Of a DNA stretch of 64,000 nucleotides, positions 48,412 to 59,442 are shown piece by piece; position 1 is the stretch's first letter; each line of letters begins with the position of its first letter. Both the position numbers and the translations under genes were made by a program. The notes under the pieces are model-generated. The model was not told where the DNA came from. It ran no database searches and saw only the letters and a program-made list of their open reading frames with translations. The stretch is from positions 71,161,478 to 71,225,477 of the forward strand of contig CM066738.1 of assembly GCA_033961575.1 (NCBI GenBank), given 5' to 3'. The stretch is from Aselliscus stoliczkanus. Its lineage: Eukaryota; Chordata; Mammalia; Chiroptera; Hipposideridae.

Positions 48412-48850
48412 CACTAGGGGTTGAATTGAGTCCCCCGAAAAGATGGGGTGAGATCATAACCCCCAGTACCTCACAGTATGACCTTATTTGGAAATAAGGT
48501 GTTTGCAAATATAAATTAAGATGAAGTGATACTGAATCCAGTATGACTGGTGTCCTTATAAGAAGGCAGAGACCAGAGAGAAGATGGCCATGTGAACACA
48601 GACATGGGCAGAAAGCCACGTAAAGGCAGAGATTGGAGTGAAACAGCCGTAAGCCAAGGAATGCCTGGGATTACCAGAAGCTAGAAAAAAAACCCGAAGG
48701 ATTCTACGTTGAATCTGAGAGAGAGCATAGCTCTGCTGACACCTTGATCTCAGGCTTCTAGCCTCCAGAAGGGTGAGACAATCAAGTTTTGTTGTTTAAG
48801 ACACACAATCTATGGTACTTTGTTACAGCAGCCACAGGAAACTATCACTT
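48412..48850 (+). mobile_element. MaLR-type (MLT1-like) LTR remnant
   Basis: GACCTTATTTGGAAATAAGG, GTGTCCTTATAAGAAGGCAG, CTGACACCTTGATCTCAGGC, TTCTAGCCTCCAGAAGG and TTGTTACAGCAGCCACAGGA follow MaLR order over about 440 bp. Confidence 0.8.
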
Positions 48851-50040
48851 TCACATTCTCCATCAGCCTAAGGTGCTCAGACTGACATCCACGATTTCCC
48901 ACCACCTACCTTCCATCTTGAGTCTTGGGGTATTTCATTGCTCCATTAGCCAATCTACCTCACTCCCAAAATAAATGTAAGCAAACAGACTAGAATGTTT
49001 TAGTACCTGCCTCAGGTATGGGCAGCAGCAAGTCTCCAGCAGTTGGCATTTCCAGTCTCTTTTCCCAGATGCCCTTGGATTTCCCAAAGCAGCCACTCTG
49101 GGAATGCTGGGCCCAGCTTGCCAGTTTCTTTCCTGTCTTAGCGGGTCCCCTTCCTCTGCCACATCCCCCTGAAGGCTGGGGAGGCCGGGGCTGCTTGCCA
49201 CATGGAGATCAGAAAATGGGGGGCTTTGACAGAATGATGGAGGTTTGCAGAACCCCTACCCCCACCCCAAAATGTACTGTATCTAGTTTAGAAAAGACTC
49301 AGAGTATCCAGGTGATGGCAAAGTAGATGAACAAGAGGAGGAGCAGGCTGCCAGCAAGCCTTCTACTCAGCGCTGGGAGTAGTCGCAGGACGTGGCCCTG
49401 TGGCTGGAAACTCCACACAGAAGGGAACAGAGAACACAGCTTCTGTACCTCTGGGCGGCAGAGCCAAGACTGAGAATTCTGTCAGCTAGAAGATGAACTC
49501 AAGGACTTGGCTGTCCTTGCAGCTGCCATGTGCCTCCCTAGCTGGGCACCAGGCAGTGGGCCAAGGGTCTCATAGCATCAGCTCATTGGCCCTCTCTGTC
49601 CCCCCTCTCTTGGGTCCAGTCTGGAAATGAATATACATGTGCACTCATTCCTCAGAAGAAGTAGGCTGCAGCTCCATATCCCAAAGAGTCAGGATGAGGC
49701 TACTTGTATACATGAGTGTCTCCTGCAAGGTCAGGCTGAGCCTGAGTCCTTCCTGCCCCAGGTCCTGGGCTGCAAGCTGAGTTGGATTGTTGGTACTCAT
49801 GGAGTCAAACAAAAACAAGGACTGGTCAGGAAGAGGCATTTGAGGGCCTCAGGGCAAGACTTGGTGCCCCTGAAAACTTTATGATTGGTGCTTTTAGGAG
49901 AATCAGAATCTCTGTCCTTACCCTGTGTCTCCCCAGTGAGGTGTAGTTACAATAGTGATAAATGCCATCAATGAAAGAAAGCAGTGTGTGCATCAGTCAT
50001 GGTTCAGCATCCACTTGAGCTAGTTTAAAAAGAAAGGGAT
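48851..50040. other. CABLES1: Intron, unique sequence
   Basis: No exon or named repeat. Confidence 0.5.
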
Positions 50041-50150
50041 TGGGCCGGCCGAGTGGCGCGGTGGTTAAGCGCTGGCTTGGGAAGCCAGCGGCCCCGGTTC
50101 GGGTCCCACATAGGAGGGCCAGTGACACTGCCCTCAGGAAAAAAAAAAAA
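50041..50150 (+). mobile_element. tRNA-derived SINE, short form (copy B)
   Basis: GGGCCGGCCGAGTGGCGCGG, CTGGCTTGGGAAGCCAGCGG (about 50072), the B-box-like GGTTCGGGTCC and GCCAGTGACACTGCCCTC end in an A-run. The flanking duplication AGAAAGGGAT is at 50031-50040 and 50151-50160, inside longer A-rich matches. It is near the family consensus, hence young, and in sense with the gene. Confidence 0.92.
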
Positions 50151-50394
50151 AGAAAGGGATATATTACAAGGCACTAAAAAAGCTCATAGAATCACTGGAG
50201 AGGTTGAAGAAACAGCCTGAATTGGGATTTCAGAAATGATCCCAAAGCCACGCTGCAGAGCCAGGCCACTGGGGGGCTGTACAGGCCGCCAGCTCCATAT
50301 GTGGCAGTGCTGCCACCCTAACCTAACCCTTGTAATGCAGATGTGGCATTACAAGTCAAACCACAGCTGGGTGTTAGCCAGGCAAGGAGAATCT

Positions 50395-50480
50395 GATTCG
50401 CATAAAAATCACCTGGGCAACCTCATGGTGCAGATAGCAGAGCCCCACCTCAGACACAGACTCGTGGGACTGGACCTGAG
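50395..50480 (+). repeat. MER5A-like remnant
   Basis: ATAAAAATCACCTGGGCAAC and AGAGCCCCACCTCAGACACA (from about 50440) fit the MER5A core. Short and diverged. Confidence 0.45.
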
Positions 50481-50599
50481 CCCAGCTGGCTGCTGTCTTC
50501 CCCTATGAGGATCTTGATAAAATTCTCCAGTATCCTCTAGGTACGTTCTGTTCTGTTGGATCTTGAAAGATAAACCTATGAAACAGCCCTGTCAGGTAT

Positions 50600-50870
50600 T
50601 CCTACCTCATGCCGAGAAGAGGAAGGTAAGGCTCAGGGAGGTTAAGCCACTTGCTCCGAGTTGCCCAACTTGGAGGTAGAGCCGCTGACCACCATCCAAA
50701 CCAGCTCTTCCCGGCTCCTTTCAGTCTGTCAGGAACAGAAAAGCAAGAGGCAATAGGTGTGTGCTGGGAGACCTGAATACCAACACTGGTCCTGCTGGGG
50801 TCTAGAACAAGCCTCTTCACCTCTCTGACCATCTCTTTCCTCATCTGTGAGATGAGGTGGCTGGAATGCA
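50600..50870. repeat. Two MIR fragments, first antisense and then sense
   Basis: Positions 50600-50700 carry AAGGCTCAGGGAGGTTAAGC (reverse MIR). Positions 50770-50870 carry CTCATCTGTGAGATGAGGTG (forward MIR). Both are diverged. Confidence 0.6.
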
Positions 50871-52305
50871 TTTGCAAACTTTCTTGACAGTGGGAGCCTC
50901 CTTTCAAGAGAAGTGTTGTATGTACCTTCATATAAGAGAAAAAAGCAGAGCTGCTGTGGTTGCCTCAGGGAGGATCAGACCCACCCCCTGCCTCCCAGGA
51001 AGATCCTTGCTTGGGGTTCACAGGGATTTCCCCCAAACAAGGCCAGTGACTTTTTGCCTGAGCCTGCTCCCATCATTGCAAACCTTGTGACTTTCATCCA
51101 CAGAGGAAGAGCAGGAGGGGTAGTCCAGGATGCCTGGATGTGGGAGGGATGGGAGAAAGGGGGAGGGGTGCTGAGTATTTAGGAAACAGAAGAATGGGGT
51201 AATTGGCCAATGGGCCCAGCTCAAGGTAAGCTTGTTAGATGTGATCCCCCATCCTGTTGCCCATTTCCTAAATGAAAAATCTCACATCCTGTTAACGCAG
51301 CAGAGATATTTGCTTGAGATGAAATAGAGCAGTTTTGAAAAGTAGGAAGGGAAACAAGCCCATCTTGGGGGATGGCAGAGGCGTCTACTCTGCAGGACCA
51401 TTGCAGTAAGTGGCCTCTATAAAATGCCATGTGTCCTCCTCCCCTCATGGCAGAGTGCACTCACGCATGTGTTCATGTGCACATGCCTACACACGAGTGC
51501 CACACAGTTGCATTTCCACTTCCCTGCTTCTTACTAGCACTTTGCAGGCACACATGACAACTACCAGAATGGGCATGTCCCAGGCCAGCCAAGCGAGTGC
51601 CTTCCTGATGGGGCCAGAAAGAAGACAGCTCTGAGGAAGCAGGAGGCATCAAACCCACTGCGCCCGCTTCCACCCAGAGTTTGAGAAAGCTCTTAACAAC
51701 TGTGGTGAAATTGCTTGAGTTAATTAATATTGTTGCATTTGCCTTTATTCACCAGAAAAGCAAAGAAAGGGCTGTTAAGATCAGTGTGAATTTAGACTGT
51801 TTTTGGTTATTACCCAACACCAGGAGCATTCCGTGTGCCTCTTCTAAAATCACGTGGAGCTAAGTACCTGCTGAATGGTGGTGTTCACAGAAAGCCACCA
51901 GCTTTTGTTAGAGCTGTTGAGGAAACCAATGATGCATCTTTGGGAAAAGGCCAGGCACTTGCCTGAGAAGAGGCTGGCAACGGCAGCCGTCCATGGCAAC
52001 AGGATAGCATCAGAATTTGTAGTTTCTCCTTTCTCTGGCTTTGCCTGATGAAGGTTATTGTCTATAGACAGCCAGAAGAGGTGTCACTCATTGTTGCAGC
52101 CCTTTGAAAGTTACTTCTGCTGAAGAGAGATGAGACTAGCCTGGTGAGACCCAGCCATAGGGAAAGGCACAGATGAGCAGGGAAAACCAGAGGACTCAGA
52201 AAGGGCTCGAAGGAGCCAGCCTTTAAGGATGGATAGAATTAGAAACAGGGAGGGGAAGAGGATAAAACTCAAGGTTCTAGCGGGTATTGATAATAGCTAA
52301 CATTA
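50871..52305. other. CABLES1: Intron, unique sequence
   Basis: No exon or named repeat is seen. Confidence 0.5.
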
Positions 52306-52307
52306 TA

Positions 52308-52700
52308 TACATAGGATAGAATATTGTTCAGCCTTAAAAAGGAAGGAAATTCTGGCATATGCTACAACATGGTTGAACCTTGAGGACATTATGCTCAGTG
52401 AAATAAGCCAGTCACAAAACGACAGATTCTATTTGATTCCATTGTATGCGGTACCTAGAATAGTGAACTTAAGAGAGAAAGAAAGTAAAATGATGGCTGC
52501 CAGGAGGAGCTGAGGGGAGGGAATGGGGAGTTAGTGTTTAATGGGTATAGAATTTCAGCTTTGCAAGATGAAAAAGTTCTAGAGATGGGTGCACCGGGTG
52601 ATGGCTGCACAATGCTGAATGTACTTAATGCCACTGAGCTGTACACTTAAAAATGGTAAAAATGGTAAATTTTATGTTATGTATATTTTCCCACAATTAG
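52308..52700 (+). mobile_element. L1 (old) 3' end fragment
   Basis: GGTTGAACCTTGAGGACATT, GTGAAATAAGCCAGTCACAA, ATGGCTGCCAGGAGGAGCTG and ATGCCACTGAGCTGTACACT, ending in AAATTTTATGTTATGTATAT, reproduce the L1M 3' region. Confidence 0.85.
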
Positions 52701-52701
52701 A

Positions 52702-52905
52702 CAATAATAATAGCTACCATTTATTGAGCATTTGCTATATGCCAAGCACAGCACAGAACACTTTACTTCTCACGTGGTTCTCGAAATAGCCATGTGACGT
52801 AGGCACTGTCACTTTTTCCATTTGATGGATGTGGAACCTGAGGTTCAGGGTCATTAAATCAGCCTCCCACACCCAGACCACTAGTGATAGTCAAGTGTAG
52901 AGTGC
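52702..52905 (-). repeat. MIR SINE remnant
   Basis: ACCATTTATTGAGCATTTGC, TATATGCCAAGCACAGCACA and GGATGTGGAACCTGAGGTTC are reversed MIR landmarks. Confidence 0.75.
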
Positions 52906-53250
52906 ACCCAGATCTGTGCAGGCCCCAAGCACTGTGTGAATTACAGGCTGAAACACATGAGCTGACAGAGGAATTCCCCTCTGTGCCAGACACTGACCCC
53001 TGAAGGTCAAGAGGTCAGTGTTCCTAAATGTCACCTGGTTCTGCTAAAAGCAGGGATTTGGTTTCCCTCTACCTCCAGGGGCCATGGCCTTGTTCAGGCT
53101 CCTGGATGGAGCAGAGCCCTTACTCTGGTGCTCACGTGGGTTCCCCATGGTGTGCTGGTGTTGGAAGTTGTCAGTTGGCCGAAAAGTACTCATAATTATT
53201 ACCCAGGACCCTTATTGTAAGGAATGACCTTGTTGCCTGATCTGTTACAG

Positions 53251-53357
53251 ACCACAGTAATTGACTACGTCAAGCCCTCAGATCTCAAGAAGGACATGAA
53301 TGAGACCTTCAAGGAGAAGTTTCCTCACATTAAGTTAACACTCAGCAAAATCAGGAG
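53251..53357 (+). CDS. CABLES1: CABLES1 coding exon opening the cyclin-box-like domain
   Basis: It encodes 35 residues, [20 protein letters not shown] then [15 protein letters not shown], plus two bases. The acceptor is GATCTGTTACAG and the donor is GGAG|GTATGA. It starts the C-terminal cyclin-box-like fold, for which this family shows distant similarity to cyclins and which has been linked to Cdk binding. [14 protein letters not shown] and [12 protein letters not shown] are family-specific blocks that I recognise. It enters in phase 0 and leaves in phase 2, and pairs with the next exon to form a 315-nt phase 0 to phase 0 unit. It lies after a 14.2-kb repeat-rich intron. Confidence 0.96.
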
Positions 53358-53938
53358 GTATGAACTTTCCCTTCAATCTCCTCTCTCAGCATGCCTTAAG
53401 CTCATGCTTTGTATGATGGTTCAAGTGAAATATTGGCACATTCAGCATAAAAGCTCATGTGATGCTGGCTGCTAGCACTCCTGTGTGAGAAAGCCAACGG
53501 AAGCAGGACAGAAAGTGGAGCTCTTGACATAAGCTGACAAGGATCTGGGAAGAGCTTCCTTTGTGGATCATTTCACACTATCTGTAGCTCAACAGTTTAG
53601 TAAGATTTATGTTATGGAAAACTCAGAAAATAGGAAGCATTCGGTTCCCTGCTTTCTCAAATGCAGACAAAACAGAAGAGAAAAGAGTTGGTATCATAGG
53701 GTTTGAGATAACTGTGTACCCACAGTTGTCTTTCCAGAATTGACAGCCAAGCTCTATCTTTAAACAGTCAGCAAAACAGCCAAAGCAAAATCAGGCATGT
53801 ATTTTCTCTCTAGCTGATTAGATTGATTTGGTGACTCATGTCTGCCTACTAAATAGTCAAGAGGACTGGCTGGCCTTGCTGGGCCAGAGAGAAGCTGACT
53901 GGATGTATCTGTGTGCCAGGGCCGGCAAATGTGTGTGC

Positions 53939-53980
<42 letters not shown>

Positions 53981-54427
53981 TCATGGAGGCTAGACTAGAC
54001 AAATGTCCACATGGATCCTAATACTGATTTGATTCTGGCATGTTCTGAGCCAAAGAGGTAAGAAAAACTAACTATTCTACTTTGTCCACTTGCTAGGTAA
54101 GTTCCCTAAGCACACTGGTCTTGGGCTCTTAGTCAAGCCCTTCTGCTGTAGTTAATGAACGTAACTGATACTCTGCAGAGCTGACCAAGTACCTAATTTA
54201 TTGCTATATTCATCTCTCCAGAATGGCTGTAGTTCTCATAGTTTCCCTCTCTCACTTTGGACAACTCTCCTGATTTCCAGACAGACCCTCAGACATCCAC
54301 TAGGGTTCAATGTGGTCCTTTGTGTCCCATGTCGACGTGGTCTACAGAACTTCGCTAGCGAGCTGAAGCCCCAGCGAGTTGAGTTTATTCCTCACTCATT
54401 ATGTAACTTTCTCACTCGTAGGGATTT
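53358..54427. other. CABLES1: Intron, unique sequence
   Basis: It holds the TG microsatellite at 53931-53980 and no exon. Confidence 0.6.
53931..53980. repeat. (TG)n microsatellite
   Basis: About 19 clean TG units after an imperfect GTGTGTGCGTGCGTG start. Confidence 0.96.
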
Positions 54428-54886
54428 TTTTTTTTTTAAGATTTTATTGGGGAATTGGGGGAGGGGAATAGTGTTGGTATACCGGGGAAGGGGAACAGAC
54501 AAGTTGCTGTCCTTTTGTTCTGCAGTCTAGTTGCAGAGGACATTGCTTCACTGGCCCATGTTGGCATCGTCATTGCACTCTTCTTGGGTGAGGCAGATCG
54601 GTCGCCGGCCTCTGGATGGCCGCTCACCGCTGCTCTTGGCAGCTCACTCTGGCTGCCTGCCGCTCATGCTGGCTGCCAGCCACTCACAGTAGCCTATGGC
54701 AGCCCACTGCAACAGGGGCTGCAGCCTGTACCATTGCCGGGACTCACGCAGCCCAGCTCCAGGTGGAGCTGTTGTTCACCATCTTAGCTGTAGAGGGCAG
54801 TGTCACTGGCCCTCATGTGGGATCCGAACCGGGGCCCTGCTGCTCAGAGCTGGCGTCCCAAGCCAGCTCCTAACCAACGCTGCCGG
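54428..54886 (-). mobile_element. tRNA-derived SINE, long form (copy F), antisense
   Basis: The body matches copies D and E, with CCCCAATAAAATCTTAAAAA at its 3' end on the minus strand. The tRNA head is shortened and altered near 54870-54886 (GAGCCGGCAGCG instead of GGGCCGGCCGAGTGGCGC). A 17-bp duplication with one mismatch (CTCACTCGTAGGGATTT and CTCACTCATAGGGATTT) flanks it. It sits 150 bp before the acceptor of the next exon. Confidence 0.88.
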
Positions 54887-55034
54887 CTCACTCATAGGGA
54901 TTTAATTTCATTCTGCTTCACCCTCCTGGGAATGAGAAAAAGGAAATGCTTTCAAGATGAAGTAGTCCTTTTTCTTTGGGGTCCCTGAAACTCCAAGTTC
55001 TACTCAGACTTCGCTCTTTCCTGTCTTTCTCTAG

Positions 55035-55242
55035 TCTGAAGCGAGAGATGCGGAAGCTGGCCCAGGAGGACTGTAGCTTTGAGGAGCCCACAGTAGCCAT
55101 GGCCTTTGTCTACTTTGAGAAGCTCGCCCTCAAGGGAAAGCTAAACAAACAAAACCGGAAGCTTTGTGCCGGAGCATGTATGCTGTTAGCAGCCAAAATC
55201 GGAAGTGACCTCAAAAAGCATGAAGTCAAGCATTTAATTGAT
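55035..55242 (+). CDS. CABLES1: CABLES1 coding exon, core of the cyclin-box-like domain
   Basis: It completes a Ser codon and encodes 69 residues, from LKREMRKLAQEDCSFEEPTV through AMAFVYFEKLALKGKLNKQN to CAGACMLLAAKIGSDLKKHE and VKHLID. The acceptor is CTTTCTCTAG and the donor is GAT|GTAAGT. The VAMAFVYFEKL and RKLCAGACMLLAAKI helices correspond in layout to central cyclin-box helices (compare the ...C..LAAK... signature of cyclins). This is the largest and most conserved exon in the window. It has no frameshift or stop. A SINE copy ends only about 150 bp upstream of its acceptor. Confidence 0.97.
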
Positions 55243-55624
55243 GTAAGTAGCCTGTGTCCTGATGGTTGGGATTGGACACATCCTAGTCCAATGTTAGTCT
55301 CACAGCCACAGAAACCACTGTAATGACATGGGCTCCTGGAGGCGGTGCGACCTGCAGAGCATCCATCAGATGCAATGGCTCAACAGACTTTGGCTTTTAT
55401 AGCCTTAGTTGCCTTCTCATTGGGGAAGGGCATGTGTTGTTGGACTGAGTGTTTGTTATGTTTTTTTAAAGGGAAGTCCCATCAAAGCATGGAACACCGA
55501 TCTCCTTAGATGAATATATGCCTGCCTGTTTCAAAATACAGTGTATTCATAGAAAATTTGAGATACAGGTCAGGATGCAATTGCCATTGAAGAGATAGTT
55601 TGTTACAGTTCCCAAGAGGAGGGG
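55243..55624. other. CABLES1: Intron, unique sequence
   Basis: No feature is recognised. Confidence 0.5.
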
Positions 55625-55985
55625 TATCTTAGCTCATGCTTCCATAACAAAATACAATAGATTGGGTGGCTTAAACAGCAGACATTCATTTCTGACAGTT
55701 CTGGAGGCTGGAAGTTCAAGATCAAAATGCCAGCTACTTCGGTGTCTGGTGAGGACCTTCCTGGATTCTCACTGTAGCCTCATATAGCAGAGAGAGAGAG
55801 GAAAAGAGAGCTGGTTTTCTGGTTTCTTCTTACAAGGGCACTAATTACGTCATGAGACCCCACCCTCACGAGCTCCTCTAAATCTAGTCACCTCCCAAAG
55901 CCCCCCTCCCTAATACCATCACATTGGAGGTTAGGATGTCAACATAATGAGTTTTAGGGGGACACAAACAGTCAGTCCATGACAA
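55625..55985 (-). mobile_element. MaLR-type (MLT1-like) LTR remnant, antisense
   Basis: From the left: GTATCTTAGCTCATGCTTCC, TTCTGACAGTTCTGGAGGCT, TTACAAGGGCACTAATTACG and CATAATGAGTTTTAGGGGGA, ending GTCAGTCCATGACA. This is a reversed MaLR LTR of about 360 bp. Confidence 0.85.
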
Positions 55986-56514
55986 GAGGCCACACCACGC
56001 CATGAGGGGCCATGCAGGGAAGTCCCATTGTTGGCCAGGGTCAGAGGGAGAGGGAGGAACTGTGGGCAGGAGCCTTTATTTCTGTTTCAAAGGAGGGAAT
56101 GGGCAAGGTAGAGTGAGCAGGCTGAGGAGTGGTTCGTTTGAATCACTTCAGGGGGCTCTGGGGTGCAGAGGCTGTCCCTAGTTGTCAGGCACCTGGCCCT
56201 GGGTGATCATGGGCAGAGGGATAGTCACCCAGAGTGTGAGAGCCAACAGAGCAGTTGGTTGGCATGTGGGCTCTACATTGGTTGGTTTTCATTTGAAAAT
56301 ACACTCTCTGGGCCTTCTAGGAATTGGCTAACCCTGGGAGAGGCAGTCCCTGCAGGGTCAGAAAGCCCCAAGATGTCCAAGCATCAGAATACAGAAAATA
56401 AAAGCCATGGTTAATACTAATTCAATGCCCCATATCTCTAGCTATGCAGCTGTCTTCAGTGGCAAAGGAGAAGAAGCAAAAAGGGAGCTAATGTAGGTGC
56501 TCTCCACATAAAAA
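55986..56514. other. CABLES1: Intron, unique sequence
   Basis: No feature is recognised. Confidence 0.5.
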
Positions 56515-56932
56515 GTATTCTTTTTAATTTACCATTTTAATTATTTTTAAGTATACAGTTTAGTAGTATTAAGTACATTCAGATTGTTTTGCAACCACTT
56601 CCATCCATCTCTAGCACTCTTTCATGTTGCAAAACTGACATCTGTACCCATTCAACAACAATCCCCTCATCTCTCTTTCTCCAGTCCCTGGCAACCACCA
56701 TTCCACGTTCTGTCTCCATGATTCTGACTATTCTAGGTACCTCATATAAGTGGACTCATCAGCATTTGTCTTTTTATATCTGCCTTATTTCACTTAGCAT
56801 AATGTCTTCATGGTTCATCCGTGTTGAAGCATTATCAGCATTTCCTTCCTTTTTAAGGCTGAATAATATTTCACTGTGTGTGTGCACCACATTTTGTTTA
56901 TCCATTCATCCACCAATGGAAGAAACTATCCT
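56515..56932 (-). mobile_element. L1 3' fragment, antisense
   Basis: TAAGTATACAGTTTAGTAGT, CTCCAGTCCCTGGCAACCAC, TATTTCACTTAGCATAATGT and TTTATCCATTCATCCACCAA are reversed old L1 landmarks. Confidence 0.85.
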
Positions 56933-57259
56933 ATAGGTCAGTGCTTTACTGATTTTAAGCAATGATACAAAATCATCTAACTTGGAGGTGATACCAAATC
57001 TGAGCTGAGATTTAATAGATTTACATAAATATTTGCTGATTCAATGAATCTTTTGAAGTAACAAATATTAATAAAATTATCAGTGATGTTATGCATACTT
57101 AATCATAGTGGAGTAAAATACCACCCAGCAAAAGTTGTTAGTATTAATGCAGAATATAATGGTAATGGTTGGACAAGCCATTTGCAGTAACAATTAACCT
57201 AACACAAGATCCCATCCCAGTTATAAGCTGAATGCAGTGACCAACTACTCTTTTGGTGA

Positions 57260-57299
57260 GATTTTTTATTATTACTTATTATTATTATTATTATTATTT
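57260..57299. repeat. (ATT)n microsatellite
   Basis: An imperfect then pure ATT/TTA run of about 11 units. Confidence 0.93.
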
Positions 57300-57679
57300 C
57301 AACAGTTGAGTTTAAGCCAAAGCAGAATGTACTGTAGAAAAAATGAGGCCTTCACTCTCTACCCTCACCCTGATTGTTCCTCCTTCATTTCTACCCCAGC
57401 AGCCCGGACAGCTGGGAGGATTGGAAGGCAGTGCAGGAGGGGAGCCCCTGGGCTCAGAGCCAAAAGCCGGGTCCTCAGCCTATGCAGATACACATGAGCT
57501 GTGTGATATTCTAAAAGTGAGGCAACCTCACCAGGTTCCTCGTGCATAAAATAAAAAGACCAAGCTACATATAATCAGCTCACCCAATTCTGAACTTTCC
57601 ATGAGATTATTACTGTTACGAACGATTTGCTCTATTTTTAGACTTACCTCTAAACCTGAATAACCTAGTTGTAACAGTA

Positions 57680-57870
57680 GAGTTTGAATCCCAGTTAAGT
57701 TTGAACCTCAGCGTTGCCATTTACTGCCCATTGTGGACAAATTACTTAAACACGTGAGCCTGTTTTCTCATCTGTAAAATGGAGATAAATGTAACATCAC
57801 CCTTGTAAGATAATTGAGAGATTAAAGGAAGTCATGGGATGTATGTGAGGCTTCTGCAAACTGTGGGTCC
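57680..57870 (+). repeat. MIR SINE remnant
   Basis: AGAGTTTGAATCCCAGTTAA, CCTGTTTTCTCATCTGTAAA and ATGGAGATAAATGTAACATC are MIR landmarks in sense. Confidence 0.8.
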
Positions 57871-58035
57871 TCAGGAAGGTTCGACTTCTTCTCCACCCCG
57901 ACCAACACCAAATTTTGCCCACAATGGGTTTCTCTGTAAACACTCCCTGGTTGATGGATAGAGAGGTTCCATGTGAAGAAAGCCTAGGATTTTGATTTTG
58001 AAGCTAAAATGCGTTTGGTTTTCTTTCTGTTGCAG

Positions 58036-58176
58036 AAACTGGAAGAGAAGTTCCGGCTGAATAGACGAGAACTGATTGCCTTTGAATTCCCAGTGTTAGT
58101 GGCCTTGGAATTTGCCCTTCATTTGCCAGAGCACGAAGTCATGCCCCATTACAGACGCCTGATCCAGAGCTCCTAG
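58036..58176 (+). CDS. CABLES1: CABLES1 terminal coding exon (C-terminus of the cyclin-box-like domain)
   Basis: It encodes the last 46 residues, [20 protein letters not shown] then [20 protein letters not shown] and RLIQSS, ending at TAG 58174-58176. The acceptor is TTTCTTTCTGTTGCAG. The [17 protein letters not shown] helix and the [10 protein letters not shown] ending are hallmark CABLES sequences that place the gene unambiguously. CABLES2 is similar but, as I recall, differs in this tail. Joined to the seven upstream exons it completes 328 residues without interruption. Confidence 0.97.
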   Translation, partial: KLEEKFRLNRRELIAFEFPVLVALEFALHLPEHEVMPHYRRLIQSS

Positions 58177-58651
58177 CACAGGCCCCCCAGGAGGGCCAGG
58201 GACCATTTCTTCTGAGCCTAATGGAGCAGCGCTTACTATTGGAAATGCAAAAATAGAATTCAACATACAAAATTTTTTTCCTCTCAACATGTTTTGTGTA
58301 GAAGCAGTACAGGAAACTTTTCAGGGAATCTTCAGTCTGCCTAGCTCCGATGAGGTGTGAGCTGTTTACTATCAGCAAGAGGAGGGGAGACCTGTGCAGA
58401 AGACAGCAGACACCCTTCCAGCTCTCCACTAGCAAGAGTTATTAGCTGTCTCCTCCCCAGTCTTCCTGCTGGGCACACACAAACTTGGCAAGCAAGGTCC
58501 AGGATCTTCTCTCCAAACCTGCTCCAGCTCAGACTGTGAAGTTCTAGAGTGGAGAGAAGAGAATTTGCAGAAGTTGGGGGAAAGCTTTTAAAAGATACCC
58601 TCACTGAGTCAAAAGAGCGTGCCAATCTATTTTTGTATCAGCTGTTGAAGT

Positions 58652-58658
58652 GCACTTT
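58652..58658 (+). promoter_or_regulatory. Possible miR-17/20/106-family seed match
   Basis: GCACTTT in the 3' UTR pairs with the AAAGUGC seed of this microRNA family. A single 7-mer occurs often by chance. Confidence 0.25.
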
Positions 58659-59059
58659 CTCCTGGTGCGGGTGCATGTGTAAGTGTGACAGTGTGTGTGT
58701 CAGAGATATCTCATCAGCCCTCGACCCTCAAAACCAGCCCCACCCTCTGTAGAGCAGTCCTCAGCCTGGGGTCATGAGCCAGGCTGACCTTCAGCAATTA
58801 TCTCTAGATAATCTCTGGATAACAATCACTCTCTCTGTACCAGATTGTCTGACATCTTCTGAACTTAGAAAATGACATTGTTTCTGTTACTGCTCCTGTC
58901 ACCAATGAGAAAAAGAAGACAAGTTCTTGGTGTTGGATGGGTCATATGGAAAGGTGTGGAGTATGGCTCTCCATACCTGTCTGCCATCACACCGTGTGCA
59001 TATATTTAACCTTCACACTTTTCCAACTGTGGAGACCTGTAGGATTACGCTCCTTGGTG

Positions 59060-59136
59060 TGTATATATTCCTGTGCTCTATGTTAGAGTGCATAATAAGC
59101 ACATTTATTGTGCTATGTGTTGTATATATGTATATA
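59060..59136 (+). promoter_or_regulatory. Three Pumilio-type elements in the distal 3' UTR
   Basis: TGTATATA, which fits the Pumilio consensus UGUANAUA, occurs at 59060-59067, 59121-59128 and 59129-59136. Clustering in the last 400 bases of a UTR suggests post-transcriptional control. The AT-alternating context makes chance more likely for the last two. Confidence 0.4.
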
Positions 59137-59436
59137 TAAAGCATTTTATAAAAATCCAGACTAGGGGTAAGACACGTGATTGGTGTTTTGAGACTTTTTA
59201 CAGCTGATACAAACTGCATCTTGAGCTGAGGTTGTGACCATTGATAGAGGCAGCAACTCTTATCACCACCACGTACCCAGGACCGTTAGTGCAGAATTTT
59301 AACTGTGACCTGTATTGACTCGCTGAGACAACCTGTACCGAGGCACATGACCACGCCATCACCTCATAGCCGCAAAAGACAAGTGTTCACTGGGGTTCAC
59401 CTGACTGAAGAAAGCCTGTGGCCATGTAAAAAGAGA

Positions 59437-59442
59437 ATTAAA
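59437..59442 (+). terminator. CABLES1: Candidate CABLES1 polyadenylation signal (ATTAAA)
   Basis: ATTAAA is the commonest variant signal. It is followed by TATTTTATTGTTTTTATATA and then the GT-rich TGTATGTGTATGTTT, a good downstream element, so cleavage is expected near 59455-59465. Confidence 0.6.
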
